A stretch of 64,000 nucleotides of DNA, taken from the NCBI RefSeq assembly GCF_011089875.1, contig NZ_JAANAS010000001.1:1-64000 (forward strand), in the 5' to 3' direction. Source of the stretch: Psychroflexus maritimus. Lineage in GTDB: Bacteria > Bacteroidota > Bacteroidia > Flavobacteriales > Flavobacteriaceae. A model generated the notes under the pieces. It was not told where the DNA came from and did no database searches. It saw nothing but the letters and a program-made list of their open reading frames with translations. Each line of letters opens with the position of its first letter. Position 1 is the stretch's first letter. The position numbers were made by a program, and so were the translations under genes. Of the stretch, positions 32,863 through 41,304 are shown piece by piece.

Positions 32863-34131
32863 TTACCTCCCAAAACGCTCAAAAGCTTCTTTTTCTAGAG
32901 CTTCTCTGTGATTTGGGTGAGCTATTGAAATCAGTGCTTGCGCCCGTTGTTTAAGATTCTTGCCGTATAAATTGACTACACCTTGCTCGGTTGCTACATA
33001 GTGAACATGCGCACGAGTGGTTGTTACTCCAGCTCCTTCATTGAGGAATGGAGTGATTTTTGAAACTCCTTTTTGAGTAATAGACGGCATAGCTATGATG
33101 GCTTTTCCTCCTTCCGAAAGAGAAGCCCCACGTATAAAATCCATCTGCCCTCCTACTCCAGAATACTGTAGCCTACCAATAGTATCTGCACAAACCTGTC
33201 CAGTTAAGTCAATTTCTATTGCTGAATTAATGGCTGTAACTTTTGGGTTTCTTCTAATAATAGCTGTATCATTAGTATAAGCGGCTTCTTTAAAATGAAC
33301 CATGGGGTTGTCGTCTATAAAATCGTATAATTTTTCAGAACCCATGGCAAAACAGGTAACTATTTTACCGTTTTTAACGACTTTGTTTTCCCCTGTAATT
33401 ATTCCCTTTTCCACCAATGGAAGTACTCCATCCGAAAACATTTCTGTATGAATTCCTAGCGCCTTATGATGATGCAAATTACTTAAAACAGCATTAGGGA
33501 TAGCGCCAATACCCATTTGTAATGTAGCTCCATCTTCAACTAATTCGGCAACATTTGCTCCTATTTGCTGTTCAACTTCATTAGGAGATAAGGCTTGATG
33601 ACTGTGAATTGGTGTTTCTATCTGTACACCAAAATCAATTTCATTGATATGGATATTTCCATCTCCGTGAGACCTGGGCACTTTTGGATTGACTTGCGCT
33701 ATTACTGTTTTAGCAACTTTTACTGCCGTTAAGGTAACATCAATGGAAGTTCCTAACGAACAAAAACCGTGCTTATCAGGTGGCGAAACTTGAATAAAAG
33801 CAATGTCTAAAGGTAAAATTCCACGTTTAAAGAGCAAATGAACTTCACTTAAAAAAATGGGAATGTAGTCGCCATAATGCGAATTAACAACTTTTCTTAC
33901 ATTTCCACCAACAAAGCAAGAATTTGTCTTGAATGATTCGTTGTAGGGGTTTTCTGCGTATTTAGCCTCACCTTCTGTATGCATCTGCACAATTTCAACA
34001 TCCTTAAAGTCTTTGTAATGAATACACAATTCATTAATCAAGAATTTGGGCGTCATGGCGGCTCCCTGAAAAAAAATTCGATTACCTGATTTTACTTGTT
34101 GTATGGCTTCTTCTGCGGAAACGTATTTCAT
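32863..34131 (-). CDS. Acetyl-CoA hydrolase/CoA-transferase family (4-hydroxybutyrate CoA-transferase-like)
   Basis: A 422-residue protein with both CoA-transferase halves: N-terminal SAEEAIQQVKSGNRIFFQGAA and QVSPPDKHGFCSLGTSIDV, then GATLQMGIGAIPNAVL and the catalytic Glu in GIHTEMFSDG. The C-terminal half has GGQMDFIRGA and VHYVATEQGVVNLYG. It moves CoA between short-chain acids, commonly acetate, butyrate, succinate or 4-hydroxybutyrate. The substrate cannot be chosen from motifs alone. It stands alone, convergent to gap. Confidence 0.88.
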   Translation of the reverse strand: MKYVSAEEAIQQVKSGNRIFFQGAAMTPKFLINELCIHYKDFKDVEIVQMHTEGEAKYAENPYNESFKTNSCFVGGNVRKVVNSHYGDYIPIFLSEVHLLFKRGILPLDIAFIQVSPPDKHGFCSLGTSIDVTLTAVKVAKTVIAQVNPKVPRSHGDGNIHINEIDFGVQIETPIHSHQALSPNEVEQQIGANVAELVEDGATLQMGIGAIPNAVLSNLHHHKALGIHTEMFSDGVLPLVEKGIITGENKVVKNGKIVTCFAMGSEKLYDFIDDNPMVHFKEAAYTNDTAIIRRNPKVTAINSAIEIDLTGQVCADTIGRLQYSGVGGQMDFIRGASLSEGGKAIIAMPSITQKGVSKITPFLNEGAGVTTTRAHVHYVATEQGVVNLYGKNLKQRAQALISIAHPNHREALEKEAFERFGR

Positions 34132-34274
34132 GAAATTCTATTTAAAATGAACCAACAAAAATAAGGAAGAAATGAAGAAAACCGACTGATTTATATCAGC
34201 TATTCAAATTAAAATAACAAAATTTTACAAGCTAATGAACTAGGTAATTGGTTAATTTTAAATAATTTAGAAGA

Positions 34275-35168
34275 ATGAATTCGAAAGAAAAATTATTAGA
34301 GAAAGCTACTAACTTATTTTTAAAGGATCACTTAAAAGAGAAGATAGAGAAGGTTGTAGTATATCTAGCAATCATACTGTTTATTGCTCATTTAATTTTG
34401 ATTGGAATCATTGATTTCAACCTAATTGATTCAACAAGATTTGACCAATTAACAATCAACCCTATTTCTGCACTTTACACTCCTTTTTCGGTAATATTGA
34501 TTTACGAAATTTACTTGCTTGTTTTCTATCTCCCAAAATCGATTACCAATTACATAGGAAAGCAATATGAAATTATTACTTTAATTTTAATAAGGAAGAT
34601 ATTTTACGACCTAGCACAAATTGAGTTTTCTGAAGAATGGTTTTCTATTCAAGGTGACTTACAATTTACCTTAGACATTCTAGCTACTTTGGTCTTGTTC
34701 TTTGGCATATTTCTGTTCTACAGGCTAGACCAGAAAAATAAGAATAAATCGTCAATGAGCCAAAAGACGATAAAGTATATACAAATGAAAAAGTTTTTTG
34801 CTGTATTTCTAATTCCTGTTATTTTAGTACTTGGTATTTTTTCGATTTATGACTTTATAACTAATCCAAATTTATCACCAGAATCGGTAAGTTACAGCAT
34901 CAAGGGGTTTAACGCTGTATTCTTTGATGACTTTTTCACTATTTTAATTGTAACCGACGTTTTGTTACTACTATTTTCATTTTTACAAACCAATCAATTT
35001 AGTCGTGTAATTAGAAATTCTGGATTTATTATTTCTACGGTAATTATTAAACTATCCTTCTCTGCAGATGGTATTTTAAATCCGATTTTAATAGTAACTG
35101 CAGTTGTATTTGGTTTACTTATTCTGCTAATTTATCATCAGTTCACAAAATTAGAAATTAAAAAATAA
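34275..35168 (+). CDS. Membrane protein of unknown function
   Basis: I do not recognise a family. The 297 residues contain about seven hydrophobic spans: roughly 26-46, 68-88 (YTPFSVILIYEIYLLVFYLP), 132-150 (TLDILATLVLFFGIFLFYRL), 170-190 (FFAVFLIPVILVLGIFSIYD), 213-233, 247-262 and 264-282. The N-terminus is short, charged and probably cytoplasmic. There is no signal peptide. No catalytic motif stands out. It has its own intergenic region on both sides and is not clearly in an operon. Codon use resembles its neighbours. Confidence 0.7.
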   Translation: MNSKEKLLEKATNLFLKDHLKEKIEKVVVYLAIILFIAHLILIGIIDFNLIDSTRFDQLTINPISALYTPFSVILIYEIYLLVFYLPKSITNYIGKQYEIITLILIRKIFYDLAQIEFSEEWFSIQGDLQFTLDILATLVLFFGIFLFYRLDQKNKNKSSMSQKTIKYIQMKKFFAVFLIPVILVLGIFSIYDFITNPNLSPESVSYSIKGFNAVFFDDFFTILIVTDVLLLLFSFLQTNQFSRVIRNSGFIISTVIIKLSFSADGILNPILIVTAVVFGLLILLIYHQFTKLEIKK

Positions 35169-35178
35169 ACCTTGAGAT

Positions 35179-35511
35179 TTATATTGACTTTGGATTGGAC
35201 TTAAAGTCTTTTAAATGATTTTTTAAAACAATAAAACGATAAATTCCTATAATGATAAACAACAAACTTACTCCTAAAGAAATGTAACCAATAGGTTTTA
35301 AATTTCCGAATTCTGGATGTTCAATTCCTGCTAGTGCACCTCCTCCTAAAAATAAATACAAGGCACTTCTTAAATAAGACAGTAAAGTCCTTTCATTGGC
35401 AAGTTTTGTGCGCTCCATAGCCAAATGATCACGCAAAATAATCTTTTCTTCATTGGTGAATTCATCGGTTACCTGAATTGCTCTTTGTATTTTTTTTCCA
35501 ACTTTTCCCAT
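35179..35511 (-). CDS. DUF202 (YidH-like) membrane protein
   Basis: The 110-residue protein has the family signature LAMERTKLANERTLLSYLRSALYLFLGGGALAGI (here quoted only in part: ERTKLANERTLLSYLR) followed by membrane spans at about 48-66 and 76-96. The charged N-terminus is cytoplasmic. The function of DUF202 proteins is unknown. It lies 8 bases downstream of the DUF2461 gene, so probably shares its transcript. Confidence 0.88.
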   Translation of the reverse strand: MGKVGKKIQRAIQVTDEFTNEEKIILRDHLAMERTKLANERTLLSYLRSALYLFLGGGALAGIEHPEFGNLKPIGYISLGVSLLFIIIGIYRFIVLKNHLKDFKSNPKSI

Positions 35512-35519
35512 ACTAGTTA

Positions 35520-36173
35520 TTATACACTTACTGCTTTATTTAAATATCTCCTAAAATCAAGCATAGCTAAATAAGTTTCTTTAACTATTTCCTGAAAATT
35601 TGGAGCTAATATTTGATTTCTTGTTAAGGTTTTATAAGCAACAAAACTTTTATTTTTTAATAAATCAATATGCGGATGTTCTTTACTAAAGCCTTTTGGA
35701 GCATTGGTCAGTTTCTCATCCGCCTCTAATCCTCCAAACATTTCTTTGAACTTCTTTTCTTGAATAAGCTCATTCAACACCTCTCCATTATAATCTATCG
35801 CCTGTCTAATCGATTTCAAGAAATCAGATTTTGGTCGCCAGAAACCACCTGCCAAAAAACATTCCTCCACACCTAAATGAATGTAGAAGTCGCTTGTTTT
35901 TGGCTTTTTATCTAAACCAGCCCCAAAATGATCTTTGTAGGTAGGTTTATTAGGGTGATAAAGTAAATTATTGTTAATACGATTAAGTGCTTTTGCTGGA
36001 GAAGTAGGGTAATAATCGGAATCAACATCAGCTAAATATAAGTCCATTTCTGCCAACCATAATCTATAATCATCCCTAACTTGATGATACCAATCTCTGT
36101 TTTCATCCATCCAATCTTTAGAATTGTTTTTCTGTAGCGTTTCTAAAAACTGAAATAATTCTTTAAAATTCAT
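35520..36173 (-). CDS. DUF2461 family protein (TIGR02453)
   Basis: The 217-residue protein starts FKELFQFLETLQKNNSKDWMDENRDWY and has the family's typical NPKAL-like core (SPAKALNRINNNLLYHPNKPTYKDHFGAGL), then YIHLGVEECFLAGGFWRP. The fold is conserved widely but its biochemical role is not established. It is co-directional with DUF202 downstream and with the S24 regulator upstream. Confidence 0.88.
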   Translation of the reverse strand: MNFKELFQFLETLQKNNSKDWMDENRDWYHQVRDDYRLWLAEMDLYLADVDSDYYPTSPAKALNRINNNLLYHPNKPTYKDHFGAGLDKKPKTSDFYIHLGVEECFLAGGFWRPKSDFLKSIRQAIDYNGEVLNELIQEKKFKEMFGGLEADEKLTNAPKGFSKEHPHIDLLKNKSFVAYKTLTRNQILAPNFQEIVKETYLAMLDFRRYLNKAVSV

Positions 36174-36242
36174 AGTTATTTTTTAGCTAAAGTAATACTT
36201 TATCAATCAGTGTGAATTGTTTTATCACAAGTTTAAATGATT

Positions 36243-37013
36243 CTAGTCACGATTAAAATTAGCCAATTGCTGTTTTAAATCTTCCATAGATTGTTCTAAT
36301 TTTTTGAGCATAGAATTTTCTGAATTTTCACCCAAACTAAATGTAAGTTTCGATTTTACCTCCCACATTTCTTGTATTTGACTAATCAAAACTTCATAAG
36401 GCGGATAGGTTGAATTACTAGATATTAACCTAATTTTTGTGGTTTCTACATGTGGCTGAAAGTGCTTAATCATGACAGAATCCTGCAAAACAAAAACATA
36501 AATTTTATTGGATTTAGCTTCGTTTAAGTGTTCAACAGCTTTAGCCAAAACCCAATCGCCAGGCTGAAAATTTGGTAACATAGAATCGCCTTCTACTTGA
36601 AAACCTCGGTAGGTGGCATTTCTGAATTCTGGAATAGGTAAATCGAATGCTGGTAATTGTTCATACCACGACTCCTGCTGTAAATTACTAGGATAACCTG
36701 CTGAAGCCTTTTGATTGACCATTAAAATATTGTCTTGCTCTGTATTATTAACGGTGATCACCTTTGGCATAACTAATTTATTGGATAAATCAACTTGTTT
36801 TTGCTGACTTTCACCAAATAACCAAAGCGGATTAATATGAAATTCGCGAACCAAATTTTTGACTACATAACCCGCCAATTTGGTTTTACCACGCTCAATA
36901 TCGGCGGTTGAATTATTAATTTCAAGTTTTTCTGCAAATTCCGATTGGGTAAAATTGAAGTCCTCTCTAACTTGCTTAAAACGAACAACCTCTATGGGCA
37001 AATCTTTTTTCAT
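36243..37013 (-). CDS. XRE-type regulator with S24 (LexA/CI-like) domain
   Basis: I start at ATG 37013 (MKKDLPIEVVRFKQVREDFN) because the ATG at 37061 lies inside a terminator hairpin. The protein has 256 residues. Residues 8-62 are a helix-turn-helix (FTQSEFAEKLEINNSTADIERGK). Residues about 105-225 are an S24 domain with SAGYPS as the potential Ala-Gly cleavage site, Ser in GDSMLPNF and the partner Lys in VMIKHF. The C-terminus is a coiled coil (MLKKLEQSMEDLKQQL). Such proteins resemble phage repressors or LexA, but no phage genes are near. Targets are unknown. Confidence 0.85.
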   Translation of the reverse strand: MKKDLPIEVVRFKQVREDFNFTQSEFAEKLEINNSTADIERGKTKLAGYVVKNLVREFHINPLWLFGESQQKQVDLSNKLVMPKVITVNNTEQDNILMVNQKASAGYPSNLQQESWYEQLPAFDLPIPEFRNATYRGFQVEGDSMLPNFQPGDWVLAKAVEHLNEAKSNKIYVFVLQDSVMIKHFQPHVETTKIRLISSNSTYPPYEVLISQIQEMWEVKSKLTFSLGENSENSMLKKLEQSMEDLKQQLANFNRD

Positions 37014-37041
37014 AGAATCATATTTACCATCAAATATAGAC

Positions 37042-37088
37042 AAAAAAAGGAATATATCCATTTTATATCGGATATATTCCTTTTTTTT
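37042..37088 (-). terminator. Terminator of the aminotransferase gene
   Basis: GGAATATATCC (37049-37059) and GGATATATTCC (37070-37080) form an 11-bp stem with A- and T-tracts outside. It lies just after the stop of the minus-strand aminotransferase gene. It also argues against the upstream ATG of the S24 regulator. Confidence 0.8.
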
Positions 37089-37103
37089 AACAATAAAGTG
37101 TAT

Positions 37104-37949
37104 TTATATCAATCTAGCTTTAGCATTTAACTTACCAATTAGCATTTTAGCAATGGTATTAAGGTATTCTTTTTTTCGATATTTAGTAATACTTACAATT
37201 CCTTGGATGGCATTGGTATAAAATAATTCGTCAGCTTTTTGTAATTCAAATGGAGAAATGGACTCCTCAACTAACTCATAGTTTTCTGTTTTACCAATAA
37301 TATCCACAAGTTGTTTTCTAATTATACCATTTAAGCATCCATCAGCTAGCGGAGGGGTCTTTATTTTATTGTCCTTGACTAAAAATAAATTACCATTAAT
37401 GGTTTCCACCACCATTTTTTTCTGATTTAGAATCAAGCAATTGTCATAATCATTTTCTTTTGCAAAAATTGAAGCTAGAATAGGAACCAATTTATTATTA
37501 GATTTTAAAGTTGAAAGCAAGCCATCTACCATCAAATGATCTTTAAAAAGTTCTACTTCACATTTATCCTCTTTGAGAATAAAAAACTGATTATCAATTT
37601 CTTCAGCAGAAATCAAGTATCCTATATCATTAGAAAGTGGATGATATTTTCCTACTGAATCACGGTAAACATTAATTTTTACGCGGCAAGCTTTTTTAGT
37701 AAGTTCATTATGATGGAGGAGTTCAAGTATTTTTTCTTCTAAAAATTCAGGCGAAAAATTAGCAGGTATTTCCATTCTTAAGATACGCATGGAAGACATC
37801 AACCTAAAATAATGGTCTTCCCAGAACATAATGCTTGAATTGATTACTCTTATAGTTTCAAAAAGTGCATCGCCATATTGAAAGCCTCTGTTGATGTAAG
37901 ATAAATTAGCTTTTTCGTTGGAAACTAGTGTTCCATTGATGTTAATCAT
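37104..37949 (-). CDS. Class IV PLP aminotransferase (PabC/IlvE/DAAT fold)
   Basis: A 281-residue fold-type IV enzyme: NRGFQYGDALFETIRV near the N-terminus, RLMSSMRILRMEIP, the Lys-containing LSTLKSNNKLVPILAS region, and NGNLFLV with DGCLNGIIRKQL. Length and motifs suit aminodeoxychorismate lyase or a branched-chain/D-amino acid aminotransferase. The choice cannot be made from sequence alone. The START-like gene lies 10 bases upstream and shares its direction. Confidence 0.8.
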   Translation of the reverse strand: MININGTLVSNEKANLSYINRGFQYGDALFETIRVINSSIMFWEDHYFRLMSSMRILRMEIPANFSPEFLEEKILELLHHNELTKKACRVKINVYRDSVGKYHPLSNDIGYLISAEEIDNQFFILKEDKCEVELFKDHLMVDGLLSTLKSNNKLVPILASIFAKENDYDNCLILNQKKMVVETINGNLFLVKDNKIKTPPLADGCLNGIIRKQLVDIIGKTENYELVEESISPFELQKADELFYTNAIQGIVSITKYRKKEYLNTIAKMLIGKLNAKARLI

Positions 37950-37959
37950 ATAGTAAAAT

Positions 37960-38349
37960 TTATGAAGAGCCTAAAATGTGTTTTAATTCACTAACCATAT
38001 TTTCCCAAAGCATTTTTCCTTCCTCAACCTCATCTTCATCTTCGGCAAAATCGGTAATCATTAAAGAAACATCTTTAGTAATGGCATCTACCTGAATACG
38101 CAATTCAAAATAATAGGCAGTATCCTCATCATCTAGCCATTGTAATTTAATTTTATCATCCGATTTTTTAGTAAGTAACTTAGCTTGTTCTTCACTTCCT
38201 TCCCAGATAAATGTAAATATTTCACCTCTAGAATTCACATTATCTGCGTACCATTCGCTTAAGCCTGATGGTGTTGATATGTATTGATAAAGCAACGAAG
38301 GCGAAACCTGAATAGGGAATTCAAGTTCATATTTTACCTTTTCACTCAT
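37960..38349 (-). CDS. START-like domain protein of Bacteroidota
   Basis: Start at ATG 38349 (MSEKVKYELEFPIQVSPSLL). The 129-residue protein has the SRPBCC-like plan YQYISTPSGLSEWYADNV, FTFIWEGSEEQAKLL, YFELRIQVDAITKDVSLMITDFAE and a terminal helix MLWENMVSELKHIL. Acidic stretch EDEDEVEEGK. Function unknown. An ATG at 38376 would add nine residues with no support. The operon continues with the aminotransferase downstream. Confidence 0.8.
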   Translation of the reverse strand: MSEKVKYELEFPIQVSPSLLYQYISTPSGLSEWYADNVNSRGEIFTFIWEGSEEQAKLLTKKSDDKIKLQWLDDEDTAYYFELRIQVDAITKDVSLMITDFAEDEDEVEEGKMLWENMVSELKHILGSS

Positions 38350-38435
38350 AGTTGTTGAATTTAAGTTAAAAGGCAATATATATATTTATTTTGAAGTAGC
38401 TTAATTAAAAATTGATTTTTTTTATTTTTTTAAAC

Positions 38436-38466
38436 TTGGTAAATCAAATACAAATCTTATATTTGC
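38436..38466 (+). promoter_or_regulatory. Promoter of tRNA-Met
   Basis: TTG (38436-38438), 19 bases, TATATTTGC (38458-38466), 12 bases before the tRNA. Confidence 0.75.
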
Positions 38467-38478
38467 ACTCGCAAAAAT

Positions 38479-38552
38479 GGCGTGATAGCTCAGTTGGTTA
38501 GAGCGTCGGATTCATAACCCGGAGGTCGCCAGTTCAATTCTGGCTCACGCTA
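38479..38552 (+). tRNA. tRNA-Met (CAT), elongator type; tRNA-Ile2 not excluded
   Basis: Cloverleaf: acceptor GGCGTGA/TCACGCT with a G-T first pair, D arm GCTC/GAGC, anticodon loop TTCATAA, T arm GCCAG/CTGGC, discriminator A. The stem next to the anticodon has an A-C apposition. It lacks the C1-A72 mismatch and three G-C pairs of initiator tRNA. CAT can also be tRNA-Ile2 after lysidine modification. Confidence 0.9.
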
Positions 38553-38554
38553 CT

Positions 38555-38580
38555 AAAACCCGCTAAAGAGCGGGTTTTTT
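38555..38580 (+). terminator. Terminator after tRNA-Met
   Basis: AAAACCCGCT pairs with AGCGGGTTTT around AAAG and runs into TTTTTT. Confidence 0.9.
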
Positions 38581-38591
38581 AAATTCCTTTC

Positions 38592-38720
38592 CTACTTAGA
38601 GTTAAGCTTTTCCTTTTTCTGCTTTGCTTTCAATTTAGCTAACTTTTTTTGATCAAAGTGCACGCCGTCATCATGCATATCTGCCAATACAATTTCACGA
38701 TTTTCTTTTTTCTGTAACAT
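38592..38720 (-). CDS. Small highly charged protein, 42 residues
   Basis: ATG at 38720 to TAG at 38592-38594 encodes MLQKKENREIVLADMHDDGV, then HFDQKKLAKLKAKQKKEKLNSK. It begins with a short acidic/His segment and ends in a Lys-rich helix. Coding-like features are a frame free of stops, sensible codon use and position in an otherwise empty 250-base gap after the SPOR gene. No family recognised. It could bind nucleic acid or the ribosome, which is a guess from charge only. Confidence 0.5.
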   Translation of the reverse strand: MLQKKENREIVLADMHDDGVHFDQKKLAKLKAKQKKEKLNSK

Positions 38721-38808
38721 AACTTTTTCTTTTAAGTTACGAATAACTTAGCAGTTTGCTTAAAAATTTACGTTAAAACAGAAAATTTAGCACAAATAAC
38801 AACGTCTG

Positions 38809-39402
38809 TTAAAAATTAGACTTGATGCGTTCACCATTTTTATACTGCCCCACAAAAGCATCTCTAAAATTTAATTGTCTTACCACATTTCTCAATTTTT
38901 CGGCTTCTTCTTTAGTTTCAAAAACACCAAGGGTATAGAGGTTGAACTCATCATAACTCGCGTTTCTAACAATAGAAAAAGAAGCTGAAGAAAGTTCTGT
39001 ATCAAACTTCTTAAAGGCGCCTAATTGCACTGCATAAAATTCCTGTAAATCTAAAGGATGAACGCCTCTCGATCTAAGACTTTGTATTTCTTGTTCTAAA
39101 CTTGTTATGCTATTTTGATAAGTGTTGATTTCTTCTTTTTGAACTACAACCTCATCGCTAGCTATATTTGTTCCTATTTCTACTGGCAACAACTCTGGCT
39201 GCGTGTATAACAAGGCATAAGTTCCAATAAGTAACACAAAAAACAATATACTCAAAATCATAAAAACACTTTTTTGCTTTTGAGATTCTTCAGCTTTCTT
39301 CTCAGCTTTGTTTTTTTGTGAAATGCTATTGGCTAAACTTTCTTCAGAAGTGGCTATTTTAGCTTTGAGTTCGTTTAATTCTTCTTCGGTTAAAACGGGC
39401 AT
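38809..39402 (-). CDS. Single-pass membrane protein with C-terminal SPOR-like domain
   Basis: The 197-residue protein has a cytoplasmic coiled coil (1-43), one membrane span (about 46-68, VFMILSILFFVLLIGTYALL), a periplasmic coiled coil (about 88-112) and a C-terminal SPOR-like repeat (FYAVQLGAFKKFD, then LYTLGVFETKEEAEKLRNVV and AFVGQYKNGERI). SPOR domains bind denuded peptidoglycan glycan strands, usually at division sites. A division or cell-wall role is inferred. Confidence 0.82.
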   Translation of the reverse strand: MPVLTEEELNELKAKIATSEESLANSISQKNKAEKKAEESQKQKSVFMILSILFFVLLIGTYALLYTQPELLPVEIGTNIASDEVVVQKEEINTYQNSITSLEQEIQSLRSRGVHPLDLQEFYAVQLGAFKKFDTELSSASFSIVRNASYDEFNLYTLGVFETKEEAEKLRNVVRQLNFRDAFVGQYKNGERIKSNF

Positions 39403-39518
39403 AAATAATTGATTTAATATTAGGTTCTAAAATTAGATAAAATTAATTAATAATAGACTTAATATTTAAAAAACTATCATTTTATAAAACTGTTAATCAA
39501 CAACTAAGCAAGACTTCC

Positions 39519-40247
39519 TTATAAGCTTTTTTTAGGCAATTTACCTAAGTTTAGTTCAGCCGACCTACCCCCATCCTCATCTTTTTGAATTTTCATGCGC
39601 AAGGAGGTTTTCTTCCCTTTTTTAAACCCCCAATCAGTTCGTAAATCAGTATTTACTCTCAATACGGTATAGCTGATTCCCAACTCATCTAAGCGCTCTA
39701 CTGTCCATTCATAGTCTTCTCTTTTCCCTTTATTTCTTCCAGCGAATTTAGACCAATGGTAAACAAAATAATAGTCAGTTTCAGGCAAATTTTCTAGTTT
39801 AATTGGTTCACCATATAAATCTTCAGTTTCATTTATAAAATCAGATAAATGAGTAAATTTGAAGCCAAAATCAGCTTCAGACAAATCACAATCGTGAACT
39901 TGTTTTATGAAGTCCTCTTTCAAATCCACAAATTGAGAAGCGACGCACGACTCAGCTCCTGCGTAACATTTTCTATTTCCATCGGCATCAAAAAAATACA
40001 AGTCACCATCCAATGAACTAAGCATAATGTGATAATAAGTTGAATCTTGTTCTTGTTTTACATACATAAAGTCTAGTTCATTTTCAGGACTAAAATTCAG
40101 CTTTTCTGTTGCTTTCTGAATCTCCTCATTTGTTTGTACTTTAGGGTTTTTCAAACCTAAAATGGTCTTAAAAGTAAAGCCACAAGAACTCAAGCTTGTG
40201 GCTGTAATAAAAATTATAAGTAAGAAAAGTAAGCTCTTGTTTCGCAT
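39519..40247 (-). CDS. Lipoprotein of unknown function
   Basis: I start at ATG 40247 (MRNKSLLFLLIIFITATSLS, then SC), a lipobox signal. It overlaps the menB stop by one base (TAATG), so it is translationally coupled to menB. The 242-residue body has paired Cys (RKCYAGAESC), a YYFVYHWSKFAGRNKGK stretch and a C-terminal LRVNTDLRTDWGFKKGKK. No family recognised. The coupling to a menaquinone gene may be only positional. Confidence 0.75.
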   Translation of the reverse strand: MRNKSLLFLLIIFITATSLSSCGFTFKTILGLKNPKVQTNEEIQKATEKLNFSPENELDFMYVKQEQDSTYYHIMLSSLDGDLYFFDADGNRKCYAGAESCVASQFVDLKEDFIKQVHDCDLSEADFGFKFTHLSDFINETEDLYGEPIKLENLPETDYYFVYHWSKFAGRNKGKREDYEWTVERLDELGISYTVLRVNTDLRTDWGFKKGKKTSLRMKIQKDEDGGRSAELNLGKLPKKSL

Positions 40248-41080
40248 TATGAAATCCATTTCACTTTACTAAAATCAGGTTTTCGTTTTTCAAGAAATGC
40301 ATTTCTACCTTCTTTGGCTTCCTCCGTCATATAGGCTAAGCGAGTAGCTTCTCCGGCAAACACCTGTTGCCCTACCATGCCATCGTCAGTAGCATTAAAA
40401 GCAAATTTGAGCATTTTTATGGAGGTAGGCGATTTCTCTAAAATTTCTTGTGCCCATTGATAAGCGGTTGCTTCTAATTCTTCGTGAAGAATTACGGCAT
40501 TTACCATTCCCATTTCAAAGGCTTCTTGAGCTGAATAATTTCTTCCTAAGAAAAAGATTTCACGAGCTCTTTTTTGTCCGACCATCTTGGCTAAATAAGC
40601 CGAACCATAACCTCCATCAAAGCTGGTTACATCGGCATCAGTTTGTTTAAAAATGGCGTGTTCTTTACTCGCCAGAGTCAAATCACAAACAACGTGAAGC
40701 GAATGTCCTCCGCCTACAGCCCACCCAGGAACAACGGCTATAACCACCTTGGGCATAAATCTGATGAGGCGTTGCACTTCCAGCACATTTAGTCGTGGAG
40801 TTCCTTCATCATCTACATAACCTTGATGGCCGCGAGCATTTTGGTCACCTCCGCTACAAAAAGCGTATTTTCCATCTTTTGGCGAAGGACCTTCACCTGA
40901 AAGTAAAACTACTCCTATGCTGTGATCTTCTCTTGCATCTAGAAAAGCTTCAAAAAGCTCGTGTACGGTTTGCGGACGAAATGCATTTCTTACTTCCGGT
41001 CGATTAAAAGCGATTCTTGCTACGCCATTGCTTTTATGATAAGTGATATCTTGGTAATCTTTAACTTTTTTCCAGTTCAT
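40247..41080 (-). CDS. menB: 1,4-dihydroxy-2-naphthoyl-CoA synthase MenB
   Basis: A 277-residue crotonase-fold enzyme. Diagnostic features are FNRPEVRNAFRPQTV, the oxyanion strand FCSGGDQNARG, the loop GYVDDEGTPRLNVLEVQRLI that only MenB carries, GWAVGGGHSLHVVCDL and DVTSFDGGYGSAYLAK with the catalytic Asp/Tyr region. It closes the second ring in menaquinone synthesis. Other men genes are not in this window. Confidence 0.96.
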   Translation of the reverse strand: MNWKKVKDYQDITYHKSNGVARIAFNRPEVRNAFRPQTVHELFEAFLDAREDHSIGVVLLSGEGPSPKDGKYAFCSGGDQNARGHQGYVDDEGTPRLNVLEVQRLIRFMPKVVIAVVPGWAVGGGHSLHVVCDLTLASKEHAIFKQTDADVTSFDGGYGSAYLAKMVGQKRAREIFFLGRNYSAQEAFEMGMVNAVILHEELEATAYQWAQEILEKSPTSIKMLKFAFNATDDGMVGQQVFAGEATRLAYMTEEAKEGRNAFLEKRKPDFSKVKWIS

Positions 41081-41185
41081 TGTATATAGGTTTCTGTTCT
41101 TTTTCTACAAAAATACGAAAGCTTTTGAATTGTGGTAGTTTTTGAGTTTAGTATTCGTCTAATCAAGAAAACACTACTGTAAAAA

Positions 41186-41304
41186 GCGCAAAGGACACAG
41201 AGAAATACTTGATTCTTATAATCACCGCAAAGACGCAAAGAACGCAGAGAAATACATATAAAATTGATTAACTCTCGCAAAGACGCAGAGGCGCGAAGTA
41301 AGAG
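41186..41304. repeat. Three degenerate copies of a CGCAAAGACGC-type repeat
   Basis: Copies at about 41186-41207, 41225-41254 and 41275-41304 share GCAAAG(G)ACGCAGAG(A)-like cores, and two end in AGAAATA. The pattern is a nested short unit (GCAAAGA). The 41081-41582 gap contains this set and the hairpin at 41495, and nothing coding that I can support. Confidence 0.7.

Noticed and set aside
36243-37061. Prophage remnant suggested by the S24 regulator
   Set aside because: No integrase, structural, lysis or replication genes lie nearby, and neighbours are ordinary core genes.
38479-38552. Initiator tRNA-fMet
   Set aside because: The first acceptor pair is G-T rather than a C-A mismatch, and the anticodon stem lacks the three G-C pairs.
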